Under the pieces are notes generated by a model. It had not been told where the DNA came from. It searched no databases and saw only the letters and a program-made list of their open reading frames with translations. Shown piece by piece: positions 22,727-34,600 of a stretch of 64,000 bases of DNA (position 1 is the first letter of the stretch; every line of letters starts with the position of its first letter). This DNA is from Sipunculus nudus (lineage: Eukaryota; Annelida; Sipuncula; Golfingiida; Sipunculidae), in contig CM049311.1 in NCBI GenBank assembly GCA_026874595.1, positions 43,029,676-43,093,675 on the forward strand, given 5' to 3'. The position numbers were made by a program, and so were the translations under genes.

Positions 22727-23083
22727 TTGGTCAAGTGATTTCTCAACACGACACCTCTCTAGATATATTTGTTGCGCATAATTCTTGACAAAACAAATCA
22801 TTTGCGCATTCATAATTCCGGTCAATGTTATTCCAGTGATTTACTGCTCAGTTACTGGATATATCGCTCTCCGCTTCAGCGAGCTACAGCGGACCGAAGA
22901 AGTAACATCTAGCAGGCTCGCTTTATCAAAGGCTGTGCCGCCGCTGCGCCTGACACCGCGGCACAATAGGCGTCCAATAGAGTTAATGGGCTTATCATGT
23001 CTTAATTGCAATTAGCGCACGACTGACACTCGCGACCTGGCAGGGCTTCTGACAGTTGTTACTCCAGTCCTGTAAACTCCTTG
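22727..23083. other. Right arm of the outer TIR element, no gene
   Basis: GC-richer end (for example GCCGCCGCTGCGCCTGACACCG near 22940) closing with the TIR complement CCTGTAAACTCCTTG at 23083. A 76-codon plus-strand ORF has no recognised similarity. Confidence 0.5.
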
Positions 23084-23090
23084 GTCAAAT
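23084..23090. repeat. Target-site duplication, right copy (GTCAAAT)
   Basis: Matches 14923-14929. The host element resumes immediately with ATATTGACATC. Confidence 0.7.
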
Positions 23091-24395
23091 ATATTGACAT
23101 CTTTAATGAGCACTTGTCTGATTAATATTTTAAATTTTTGACATATTTCAATTTTTTTTTTATAAATTTTGTAATAAATATAAACCAACAAATTAACCAC
23201 CTGGTAAAGACCTGGAAATTTAGTTTAATTAAATAAAATCAACTGCATCCTTGTCTATCATTAATTTGCTTCATATATTCCCTAATAGTAAACAATTTTA
23301 TTAATTTTTTTTTTTTCATTTTTATGATTGAAATGATAAATACCCAATGGTGACTGCATGGTGTCAATTGGAATACATTTTCAGCCATCCATGGAAGATC
23401 CATAAAACATCAGTAATTGCAAGGTAATTCCCTGTTACTCATTAACTATAAAATTCCTATTCAATTAATTTTTCTTAAAGTTATTATAAACCAATAATTT
23501 TTTTAAATTATATTTATTGTTATGTTTTTGGTAAAAATAACTTCTATAGGAGGGGGGTTTGACAGTTAAATCCAGCTGAAGCCACCCTAGAGCTGGCTGG
23601 CTGCAGAGTATGTCTTGCTTCAAGCATGCATATAATTGGCCTGAAAGGTCAGCAAGAGGACATATAGAGGGGTTTCAGTAAAGCCTAGGTGTGACATAGT
23701 CTCATAAAAAATTTAATAAAAGCTACAGTTTATGGTCAATTCCTTTCAAATTTCAGAATGTTGAAGCTGAAATCCCTACGTGTGCATGATATTAAAATTA
23801 AATCAACAGTGCTTACAGGGAAAAAAAGTTGGGCAAAATTTAAGGTACTGATTTTATTTTTATGAGAATAAATTAAAAAATTTATAATATTCTGACCTCA
23901 TTTCAGTATACAATTGAATTTTGATTAAATAAAGTTATATCCCTGAAAAAAAGTCTTTAGCTTCAGCAATTCTTATGTTAAGTGAGTAAATATATTTCCT
24001 GATTTTTTACAAGGTGCATTATGTTTGGGCCCATATACCTTCAACAAATTAAGCAATACTGACCAAATTTATGGTATGTACATAGGAAACGTATGGAAGA
24101 ATATGCATGCTAAATATGATCAAAAACAGATCAGTGGTTTTGATATTAGGCAGTCTTGAAGTGTAACAATGGGTTTTTAATGGAAAACAGAGGCTTTTCC
24201 TTAATATCTGGAAGGAACAAAGTCCTAGTGACCCAATATTTTGGTATGGTAGGAGATTTTTAGGGACATCTAACGGTATGCAAAATATTGGATTTGTAGG
24301 TCCAACGGTGACAAAATGTGCCCTGTTAACAGACGGCCAGCTGGATGGAAAGTGGGAAAGGACCATGACTATAGCTCAGATGACTTATAAGAAAG

Positions 24396-25084
24396 GTAAG
24401 GAGACTTATAGAAAGATAAGTGGAACCAGCTGTCTTTTTTTTTTAGAAAACTTTCCAAGATGGATGAACATGCCAAATTTCGGACCAATACCTTGAAATA
24501 CTACTGAGAAATGAGCAATTTTCACCCAAAACACTTGTACAAATAGAAGCCACATGAAATTGATTGCAGATGGAGCCACCAGTCTTGAGTACAAGAGGGA
24601 GGAGTTCAAGATTTATGGATTTGCACAAATTCAGGCCAATACTGCAAATCACTCCAGAGAAAAGGGCATTTATTTATTTTACAAAAACAAAGGCAGGTGG
24701 CACCACCTGTCCAGTTTGCGAGAAAAATTTCCAAGATGGATGAACATGTTGAATTTTAGAAATTTCAAATTTCAAGGTCCCTTATTGAAATAACTTTGAA
24801 ATAAACAGACTTGCATTGACTTGTTAAAAATAATACAATGAACTTACCATGAAAACACCAAACCAAGCTGTTATAGTAGTCAGACTGCAGCATACAGGCC
24901 TCTTCCAATCAAGGCACTGTGCCAAAGCAATTTATAGAGCTGAAAATATCTTGGCCAATGGCCAACATCCAGGCACTGGCGAATCTTGGGAATCTGCCAA
25001 TGGTAATCCAAGTGCTGCTATCTGTACACAGAAATGGTCCATACTTGAAATAACTTTAAAATAAATTTTTCCCTGAAGGCTGTA
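24396..25084 (+). repeat. Diverged interspersed repeat fragments
   Basis: Two or three weak copies of a unit with 'TTTCCAAGATGGATGAACATG' (24460, 24728) and decayed GGTGGCNCCACC sites, then a segment (24880-25070) also found at 44200-44345 ('AAGGCACTG', 'GAAATAACTTTGAAAT'). ORFs are short and lack known domains. Confidence 0.45.
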
Positions 25085-25358
25085 CTAGGTGGCCTTCCTG
25101 GTCTTTCAGGTCTGTTCATTCTTGTAGCTTGACTCCCTGGGGAGCATACAATTCAAGCAGCCATATCAGGCTAATGGTTCTACATCTGGCTGCTTTCCAT
25201 GACTAGAACACATTTACTCCTGGGTCAAGAGAATGTACCCTTGTGGTAAAGACTTTGCCTAGGAGTCTTAGCGCAGACAGCGGTTAGAATGGGACGCGAA
25301 CCCACAACCTTGCATCACAAGTCCAGCGCCCCATCCATTACACCACCAAGCGCCACAA
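25085..25358 (-). mobile_element. tRNA-derived SINE (minus strand)
   Basis: On the minus strand a tRNA-like head starts near 25356 with box A TGGTGTAATGG (25335-25345) and box B GGTTCGCGTCC (25292-25302), 32 bp apart. These fit RNA polymerase III internal promoter consensus. The segment downstream (towards 25085) reads like a SINE body ('CAAAGTCTTTACC'). The anticodon stem does not pair well, so a functional tRNA is unlikely. The 3' limit is approximate. Confidence 0.55.
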
Positions 25359-25637
25359 TGCATGACTTTTTAAGTTCTGAGTTTAAAATTTCATTACACT
25401 TTATGGCTGTTCAAACCCTCTAAAAGTAATTTACTATTGGGGTTTGATATTTCAGCAGTGTAATGCATGTTCACTATATAATCTATGTAACTGTAAAAAG
25501 TATTTAAATTCTAACATACCTTTCCATATAACTTCACATTGTGCACACATTTCTTGCATATTGAGGAAGTACTTGATTTCCTGAACAAGAAAGACAAATG
25601 CAATTTAATATTTCCAAATTGATATTACAGCAAAATT
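25359..25637. other. AT-rich spacer, no gene seen
   Basis: Nothing recognisable; no ORF of note and no repeat match noticed inside the window. Confidence 0.4.
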
Positions 25638-25925
25638 CAAGGGACCCATGGGTCACTGTGCTCAGCTGAAGTTAACCTTAAAGATTAAAAACTAAAATAA
25701 TATCAAATGGAAATAAAGTCTGAGAGGAAGAGGTAATATAGCTAGGCCTTGGTTGGTTGATATGACTGATTTCTATTGATGAGTAAGAAATTGTTGCAAA
25801 TAATATTTTGTGATCTGACCATGTGTTACCTATTGTTGAAACATGAAGCATGTGAGCAAATTTTGAACATAAAGTCTATAGTATTACCATGATTATTGGT
25901 TGGCATTTTGATAAGCTGTCCCTTA
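25638..25925 (+). mobile_element. Family A element, 5' fragment
   Basis: Starts CAAGGGACCCATGGGTCACTG and follows the same body as 8334 and 42707 for about 290 bp ('TAATATTTTGTGATCTGACC'), then breaks off. No 3' hairpin. Confidence 0.55.
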
Positions 25926-25954
25926 CGAAAATGAAAATTACTCACATGTATGTG

Positions 25955-26235
25955 CCTTATATGTCCCATATACGAGCCTTATATGTCCCTTGTGTATCCC
26001 ATATAAGTGCTGTGTATGTGAGTTATATTTATATTGCAGCTATATGTTAAGCCAGGCATTGTTATATGCGAGTTATAAGGGAGTTGTATGTTTGTTATAT
26101 GTTAGCTATAAGGGAGTCAGACTTAAAGCTATTCTCTATATTTCAGTTATATGTGACTTGTATGGGAGATGTAAGGTAGCATGCACATGAAGGAGCTCTG
26201 TATAAGTCAGTTATATGTCAGTTATATGTTTATAC
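25955..26235 (+). repeat. 11-bp periodic array (TTATATG / TTATAAG motif)
   Basis: Sequence parses into consecutive 11-mers such as CCTTATATGTC, CCATATACGAG, CCTTATATGTC, CCTTGTGTATC, CCATATAAGTG, and later GTTATATGCGA, GTTATAAGGGA, GTTGTATGTTT, GTTATATGTTA, GCTATAAGGGA. Units are degenerate but keep phase for about 200 bp, and two exact CAGTTATATGT copies occur near 26208-26229. A similar run lies at 38945-39010. The 66-codon ORF across it is a by-product. Confidence 0.6.
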
Positions 26236-27029
26236 TAGCTGCACCCGTAGAAAATCCACGGTTCTATCTGATGCATATTTTTGTAATGAGCTGATATGAA
26301 CTAAACGACGCATATTTTAATCCTAAGATTTTTGCAGGAACTTTGTCATGTGTTTCACTTGTATGATATAAAGATGACTTCTGTTAGAATTCTCCATGGA
26401 CACCCTCTCCCAAAATATCAACATAAAAAGAAAGATAATACTATTCCAGAAATCACACAAAAAAATCAAGTTTGGATAGAGACGTGAGGCATATACAGAG
26501 TGCACAAATTTTTCAGTGAGAATTTTTTTCCCAATAAACAACATAGGTCCGACAGCTTATTGCTTAGGAAATATTGTAGATATTAATATAATAAATTTTA
26601 TAAAGAAGCGTTCTTCCCTGAAATTATATGAAAGATGCTTTGTATTGGATGAAGCTCAGGCGACATCATGAAACACGATGTTTATTCAGTGTAGCAAGTT
26701 GAGGGTATAGTCTAAGGCATGTTAACAGACACATGCGTTATTTGTATACGCATGCACGTCTTTGAAGTCTCTTGTACGCGAAACGTATAGCTGCCAATGT
26801 GAAAAAGATAGCCCCAGAAAAATATATTCTAACAGTATTAAAGTTTTGGTTTAAATACTGTAAATTGTCATGGAATAAGCAGGTCTGATGCAAAATTGAC
26901 AACTCTCCCAGATAAAAAGAAAGCAGATTGATATATTTCGATGAAAGCATTTAGCAAAGAAACCACTTCAGCTTTGGTTCATTGCATTGTCCTTTAGAAA
27001 ATTAACGCAAAATGGAATATACAGATTTT
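26236..27029. other. Lower-copy DNA, no gene recognised
   Basis: Starts with a hairpin-like GCACCCGTAGAAAATCCACGG (arms CCGTRG/CCACGG), which may mark the end of another element. ORFs on both strands are short and unfamiliar. Confidence 0.35.
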
Positions 27030-28380
27030 GCTGAAAATCTCTAGAGGGGTAGAGTTAAACTGCATCCGTAATCTGTTCAATTTTTGGAGGTAATCGGAAT
27101 CACCATAACATTTTTTTTCTTAAGTGCCATAATCATAATTCCCCAAAGGAATAAGGGGCTAATTCTTTGTCCCCGAGTAGAAGCCGCCCATTTGTATGTA
27201 TTTGTTCTGCCACTCGCTTGGTGAAACCCATGACAATGTTTTACATGAAACGTGCACATATGATCGAACGACTGATTAGTAGATTTTGGCGGGGTTTCCA
27301 AGTCCTCAAGAGATTTAGGACCCTTAGAAGTGTGTGCAATCCTAGCCCCCCCCCCCCCCCCCCCGGGGCTTCCTTTGGAAGAAAACTTTTTTCAAACAAC
27401 CCATAAATCTGCCGAACAATTGAAACCATGGTTATCATGGAATGATGCTTCTGAATGTATAAAATCAACATACCTGTAAACCTATAAAAGGGTGATCCTG
27501 TAAAGGGTCTCAGCTCTTTGTGTCCACTCAACGGATAAGTGCTCCCTATTACAAGATTCATGTCGACGTGTTCCGCGCTTGAATTCAAAATCTTTACTTC
27601 CTTTTGCACATTAAAAATCCTTAACAGGCGATATAATGGAAATGGGGTTCAGTGAGGATTACGGGTCGCCTTCTGAAATGCGTGTCAGGCCAAAATTGTT
27701 TTGCCAAACAATTGCAGAGGGTTAGGGTAAAGACACTTCAATAGTCCATTTCATCTTGGAGGTAATAAGAATAAACACAATATATATTTTCTTATACACC
27801 ATTATCACAAAGGACCATTCCTTTGTCCCCGTGTGGAAGCCACCCATTTGTATTTATTTGTTCTGCCACTCTTCAAGGTGAACTCGTGTTACCGAAGCAT
27901 AACAGTGTTAACACATGAAATGCATACGCGTGAACACGTGACTGATATTAAAGGAGATTCTGGTGGAGGTCTGTACGTCCTGCCTACAGATTCTAGTTTG
28001 TTATCAAATTAAAGATGTACTGGTGATATTTTTTTCATGTTTCACCGTCCCTACAGACAACGGATCTTAACAAATATATGTGAACCAAACCCCACCCCCC
28101 TACCCAACCTAAATGAAAATTAAGTTGCCAGTCTTCTTTTTAAAAAAAACCAACTTCATAAACATATGACTTGGCCGAACTTTTGAAACCATGGCTATCA
28201 TGGAAAGATATTCTGAATGTATAAAAATCAACATACCTGTAATCCATAAAAAAATTGTCAAACGATGGCCACATTACTGGACTCAGTGCGCAGTGTTGAC
28301 AAAACTGAGGAGCCCTGGCATTGAAAGCGGAGTCATGTGGTCTTTGGATTGAAAGCCTTTACTTCTTTTTTAGAGAAAAA
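27030..28380 (-). repeat. Diverged 0.7-kb tandem duplication with donor-like sites
   Basis: Unit 1 (about 27030-27660) and unit 2 (about 27720-28380) share blocks such as CCATTTGTATNTATTTGTTCTGCCACTC and GAAACCATGGNTATCATGGAA in order. On the minus strand both share ACAG|GTATGTTGATTTT, which looks like a conserved splice donor (exon ends at 27474 and 28237). Unit 1 upstream of it reads through an open frame (NLVIGSTYPLSGHKELRPF region); unit 2 has stops there. This could be a duplicated exon or a repeat. A C-run interrupts unit 1 at 27348-27364. Confidence 0.4.
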
Positions 28381-28952
28381 TTCCTTTAGAGGCCTAACAA
28401 TTGGGGATCAATTGGGACAAAAGTGGACCCGCGTGACCACGTATTGCACGGAAATGCCCTTTGGGCAGGACATGCGCTCTGGCCACGATCTTAACAGGCC
28501 AGTGAAAATCCCCTAGGCGCCTCCTGAAAAAGCGTCACGGGCGTGGAGGACCTTGCAGCAAAAAAGAAATAGCAGCACGTAATGGGAAAGTTGAAATTCT
28601 TAATTATTTAGCTTAAAAGGGCATAATCCCGCAAAATAAAACAAACTTGTCCTAGAAGAGCACACCACCAATACGTCTGCCGAATTTGGAGAGTCAAATC
28701 AGAACGGAAGCAGGTAAACCGTGGTCTAGAAAAAACCCAACTCCGTATTAATAATATAGGTACTTTGAGGCTTATTGTGCCACATGATAGGACTTAGAAA
28801 TTTTCGGAGGGAACAAAAATGCTACAGAAACTTCCAAGTCCAAACTCTTTATGTTTTTCAAACAAAATGAATTTTACTGAACAAATACTGAAGAAGTATG
28901 GTAATATGGGGGTCAAAGTAACCAGCTTCCTCTGAATTTTAGGTATATTAAA
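28381..28952. other. Lower-copy DNA, no gene recognised
   Basis: Somewhat GC-richer (28410-28580), without an ORF or repeat I can name. Confidence 0.35.
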
Positions 28953-29134
28953 CAAGTGACCCATGGGTCATGACGCTCAGCTGACTGGGAAGAGATTCGC
29001 AAAAGGAAATTTTATCACCAGAATGGTAGTATATACCCATTCAACTGAAGCATCAAACAGATTAACCAACAGGCCAAGATTTAGTCTGTATTTATATATC
29101 TCAAAAATAGAGAAAAATGTGTAAACTTTTAAAA

Positions 29135-30307
29135 CTAGAATACGGGTAACCGACAAGTGACTACATGTATCTGCCAAAATCGGATAGTGAGGCATGGATT
29201 GAGTGGCAAGGGGAAATAGAGTGAGGAATGTTGCATAATAGCATGGATGTCTGCAGCCTAAATGTGTATGTAGGTTGTGCCACCTACCACAAATCCAGAA
29301 ATCTGTCCAAGTTGTATACACCTGCAAAATTTTAGGCAGAAAAGTCAAACCACTACATGTATATGAGTGATTTTTGCCCATGGCAGACAAACAGACAAAC
29401 ACTGTGCAAAAATCTTTGCAGGTAACCCCTCCAGTTTTGTGTATGATAAAGACCTATGTGAGATCTAAACACATGCACAATTTTGGCCCAATCGGTCAAA
29501 TGGTTCCTGAAATATGAGCTTGGATGTGTCCAGCGTTAACTAGAATGTAGGTGGCGCCACCTGTCATAAAATCAAGAAAGCTGTCCACGATGTATAAACC
29601 TGCAAAATTTTAGGCAGTTATGTCGAACCACTACAGAGAAATGAGTAATTTTAGGCCACGGCAGACTAACAGACAGACGCTGTGCAAACATTGTTACAGG
29701 TGGCGCCACCATTTTTTGTGTATGTTACAGAGCTATCAAAGGGCTACATTTGTATAAATTTTATTTCCTGATCGGTCAAACGGTTCCCAAGATATAAGCT
29801 TGGATGTCATCAGCGTGAACGTGAACGTAGGTGGCGCCACCTGTCGTAAAATCAAGAAAGCTATCCTGGATGTATACACATGACGAATTTCAGGTGAATT
29901 AGTCAATTCACTGCAGAGATATGAGTGATTTTAACCCAAGGCAGATGAACAGATGGACACTGTGCAAACATGGTTACAGGTGGCGCCACCATTTTTTGTG
30001 TATGTTATAAAGCAATCCAAGGGCTACATTTGTATCAATTTTATTTCCTGATCGGTTAAACGGTTCCCGAGATATGAGGGTTTATGAGTGGAAACAGACC
30101 CACAAATGGACACTGGATAGAGAGGAAAGGTCAGAGGTCAATGCAAATTGGTTAGGCACCAGTTCACATGTGACCCGATAATAGGTGTAAGTTTGGGAAA
30201 AATCGGTCCATTAGTCTCCGAGGAGCTCTCTGGAAACGAACGCCGCCACGGCGGAGGAACTCGGTCAAAAACATAGTATCCACAAAACTTCGTTTTGGCA
30301 GATACAA
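29135..30307 (+). mobile_element. Family C element, subtype C1, nested copy in copy 2
   Basis: Near-identical to 18828-19998 and at the same position of the host A element, so it was present before the two A copies separated. Perfect GGTGGCGCCACC at 29550, 29699, 29830 and 29979; spacing alternates about 131 and 149 bp. Confidence 0.65.
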
Positions 30308-31640
30308 AAATACAGGTGGCTCCACCAGTCTGCAGAAACTAATAAAAACACTTAATGGTCAATATCCATGCAAAAAATCATGGTGATCTCTGCATTAGTT
30401 GTTCAGATACTTCAGTTTTTGTATCAAATTGTCCATTATTCTGAGGGATACTTCGGAGTCCTATAGCTTGAAAGATATGGGTAACAGAGACCTAATTTCA
30501 AGTTTCCACAGGCACCTTTCATGGGCCTCCTTGCATGACAAGAATGAAGATTCTAGGTCCAGTTGTTGCGATTTGTACCCTGTTGACAGATAACCACATC
30601 TTTAAAGGTCTCAAAAAAAAGAAAAAAATTCGTAAAAATTTGAAAAAAAAATAGAGGTGGCACACCCAGTCTGCAGAAACTGATGGAACAGCTCATGATC
30701 AATATGTATGCCGAAAATCATGACCATCAGTGTTGTAGTTATTGAAATACTGCAGTTTTTGTATCAAATTTTCCATTATATATGGAGGGGGGGGGGGTGT
30801 AATTTGGACCCATACAGCTTAAAGAATATGGGTAACAGAGACCTAATTTCAAGTTTCCATGGAGACTTTTCATGGGTCTCCCTGTGTGTCAAGAATGAAG
30901 ATTCTTGGTCCAGTTTTTATGATTTGTGCCCTGTTAACAGATGTTCATATCTTTAAAGGTCTCAAAAATACAGAAAAATTTCGTAAAAAAAAACAAACAA
31001 ATACAGGTGGTGCCACCAGTCTGCAGAAACTTATGAAACACTCCATGATCAATATCCATGCAAACAATTATGGTTATCTCTGCATTAGTTGTTCAGATAC
31101 TTTAGCTTTTGTATCAAATTTTCCATTATTCTAAGCTGTACTTTGGAGTGCCATAGCTCAAAGGATATGGGTAACAGAGACCAAATTTCAGGTTTCCATG
31201 GAGACTTATCATGGGTCTCCCTGTGTGTCAAGAATGAAGATTCTAGGTCCAGTCGTTACGATTTGTACCCTGTTGACAGATAACTACATCCTTAAAGGTC
31301 TCAAAAATGGAGAAAACAATTTGTGAACATTGAAAAATACAGGTGGCGCCACCAGTCTGCACAAACTGATGAAACATCTCATGATCAATATGTATGTCGA
31401 AAATCATGACCATCAGTGATGTAGTTAATGAGATATTGAAGTTTTTGTATGAAATTTTTGACTATTCTGGGGGGTAATTTTGGGCCCCATAGCTCGAAGG
31501 ATATGGGTAACAGAGACCTAATTTCTGGTTTCCATGGAGACTTTTCATAGGTCTCTCAGTGTGTCGAAAATGAAGATTCTAGGTCCAGTTGTTACGATTT
31601 GTGCCACGCTAACAGATGACAGCATCCTCAAAGGTTTAAA
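30308..31640 (+). repeat. 337-bp tandem array of copy 2, first four units
   Basis: Units begin near 30313, 30655, 31004 and 31340. The array resumes after the nested element at 35675 with units near 35707 and 36046, then the ACGG/ACAG tract and 3' end. Confidence 0.75.
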
Positions 31641-34600
31641 CAAGGGACCTATGGGTCACGACGCTCAGCTGTTATATATGATAAAAAAATATTATTTAGA
31701 AATGAGGCACATGCTGGTTTTGTGTGGTAATAAATATAAGCTGTATTATGAGTTGTTGTTGTTTAGCTTATGTATGATTTTGATAGTACCTTTGGAGACA
31801 GGGAAGAGGATTGATTTCATTTATTTTATTAACAAATGGAGTACTATTGTCACACAGATTTTGACTTGGCCATATAACTTATAAGCAGAACAAATAATAT
31901 AAGAGTTTAACTATTTATTAAAAAAAATTACAAATATTGTCCCAAATATAATTTTTATAAAAAATAATAAGAGAATCATATGATTTTTTAAAATGAAATA
32001 TAACTGATATGATTATTAAAATAATATTAAAGAATATATTCATGAATGCATTCATGAATACATTTTGAAAGTATTTGCACGAGTATTCATATACTTTCAT
32101 TTTTACCTGAATTCCTAATCTTTATGCAAAAAATTTTATAATGGAGTACATAATCATATTCGTATTTAAATACAATTACAAAGTATTCGCACCATGTCTG
32201 GTATTTATTCAGTTTCACCGACCAATGATGTTGAGAATCCAGAATATACAAAATTCACACATTTAAATAATGATCATAAGTACCTGATTTTATGGCTTTT
32301 ATTTATATTAAAAAATAACTGTAAAAAATTCATTTTGGACTAATTTCACATCAATGTACTCACTAGACACAGTAGGAATCTAGATTAATATTTTCAACTG
32401 CATCTTTGTCTATCATTAATTTCCTTCATATGATCCCTAATGATTAGTAATGAATAATATGATTTACTTCTTTAGCATTAAAATTAAACTGAAAAATGCC
32501 ATAGGTGACTGCATGGTGTTATTTGGAATATGTGACATTCTACCCATCGATACAAGATTCTTATATCATCAGTAACTGCAAGTTAATTTCCTGTTATTAT
32601 AAACTAACAAATTCCTTTTCTATTTTTCTTTAATTTGTTATTAAAAACCAATAAAAATTTATTAATTTATTGTTTATTGTTATGTTGTTGGTTAAAACTA
32701 CTAGATGAGTTGGGTTGGACACCTGGATCAACTGTGGCTGGCCATAAGCTGCCTGGATTCCTGTATGCCTCGCCTCAAGCGTGCATAATTTGATGAAAGG
32801 TCAACAAGGTCAACATACTGGTGACTCAAGAGGGGCTGGAGAGAGCCAAAGTCTGACAGGGTCTCATAAAAAACATTAATAAAAGCTACAATTTTTGGCC
32901 AATTTCTTTCAGCTTTCTAAACCAAAAAGCTGAAATCCTAATGTGTGCATGATATGAAAATTATATCAACAGTGCTCACAGGACACAAACGTGCCATGGT
33001 CACAGTTGGGCAAAATTTGAGGTACTAATTTTATATTTATACTTATAACTTATAAAATTTGAAAAATTCAGAACTAATTTTGGGTATTCAATTGAATCTT
33101 GATTAAATAATGTAACATCCCTGACAAAAAAATCTCTAGCTTCAGCAATGCCCTTGTTAAGGGAGTAAATATATTTCTTGATTTTTTACAAAGTGCATTA
33201 TGTTTGGGCCCATAACTTAAAACAATTACGCAATACTGACATCATTCTGGCATGTGCATAGAGAATGAATAATATGTATATTATTTATGATTAAAGTCAG
33301 ATCAGTGGTTTTGATATTAGGCAGTCTTGAAGTGTAACAATGGGTTTTTAATGGAAAAATGAAGTTTTTCATTAATATCTCGAAGGTATTAAGTCCTAGT
33401 GACCTAATTCTTGGCATGGTAGGGGATTTTGGAGACATCTAACTGTATGCCGAATTTAAGGAACTAAGAGCTGAAGCTGGGGAGCTGAGCTCTTGCAAAC
33501 TGCATAACACTAGCTTGATGTAAACAATTTGTTACATGGTGCTTGAAAACTTATTAAAATCTACAGTTTTTTATCAACTGGTTTCAAATTTTTGGTGTTA
33601 ACAGTTAAAATGCTAACAAAAACATGCTGTGAAAATTAAATCCACAGTACTTACAGGAAAAAAACGTGCCATGGTCAAAGTTGGGCAAAATTTAAGGTAC
33701 CAATTTTTTATTTTTATTAATATTTTAGAAAATTAAAAAGATTTTCATCTAATTTTGGGTATACAATTTAATTTTGATTAATTAAAGTTATATTACTGGA
33801 AAAAAGGTTGATAGCTTTAACATTTTTTGTGTTAAGTGATCAAATATCTTTCCTGATTTTTTACAAAATGCATTATGTTTGGGCCCATAACTTTTTTAAA
33901 TTAAATAATACAGAAATAATTTCTGGCATGTACATAGGAACTTTATAGAGGAATATTTAAGGTAAATATGAGGAAAAACAGATGAGTGGTTTTGATATTA
34001 GGCAGTCCTGAAGTGTGAAAATAGGTTTTCAATAAAAAATTGAGGTTTTTCCTTAATTTCTCAAAGGAACGAAGTTGCAAAGACCCAGTTTTCGGCTTGG
34101 TAGGAGATCTTGGGGACATCTAACATTATGCCGAATTTTGGATTCCTAGGTCTTACGGTTTCAAAACGTGCCACATCTACGGACGGACGGACGGACGGAC
34201 GGACAGACGGACGGACGACGGACAATAGACCACGACTATAGCTCAGATGACTTATAGTCAGCTGAGCTAAAAACATTAATAAAAGCTACAATTTTTGGCC
34301 AATTTCTTTCAGCTTTCTAAACTAAAAAGCTGAAATCCTAATGTGTGCATGATATGAAAATTATATCAACAGTGCTCACAGGACACAAACGTGCCATGGT
34401 CACAGTTGGGCAAAATTTAAGGTACTAATTTTATATTTATACTAATAACTTATAAAATTTGAAAAAATTCAGAACTAATTTTGGGTACTCAATTGAATCT
34501 TGATTAAATAATGTTACATCCCTGACAAAAAATCTCTAGCTTCAGCAAGCCCCTTGTTAAGGGAGTAAATATATTTCTTGATTTTTTACAAAGTGCATTA

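Larger units (their letters stand above)
14930..23083. mobile_element. 8.15-kb composite TIR element carrying nested transposons
   Basis: The terminal inverted repeats begin CAAGGAGTTTACAGG at 14930 and, complemented, at 23083. Over 24 bp they match with two differences. A 7-bp duplication (GTCAAAT) flanks them. Removing the hAT element (15188-18287) and the A element (18646-22726) leaves about 0.97 kb of own sequence with no ORF, so the outer element is a non-autonomous DNA transposon. Superfamily is unproven; the CA start and 7-8-bp duplication suit hAT, but an eighth base would mismatch. Its arms are more GC-rich than the surroundings. Confidence 0.7.
12037..24395 (+). mobile_element. Host A-like element split by two insertions
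   Basis: The pieces 12037-12310, 14473-14929 and 23091-24395 are colinear with the uninterrupted copy at 3640-5584. The gaps are a family C element (12311-14472) and an 8.15-kb TIR composite (14930-23083). The 3' end near 24371-24390 starts the usual hairpin sequence but breaks off after 'GATGACTTATA', so the terminal hairpin is lost. No gene in the host portions. Confidence 0.6.

Noticed and set aside
25280-25358. A genuine tRNA gene
   Set aside because: Box A and box B are present but the anticodon and acceptor stems do not pair; a SINE body follows.
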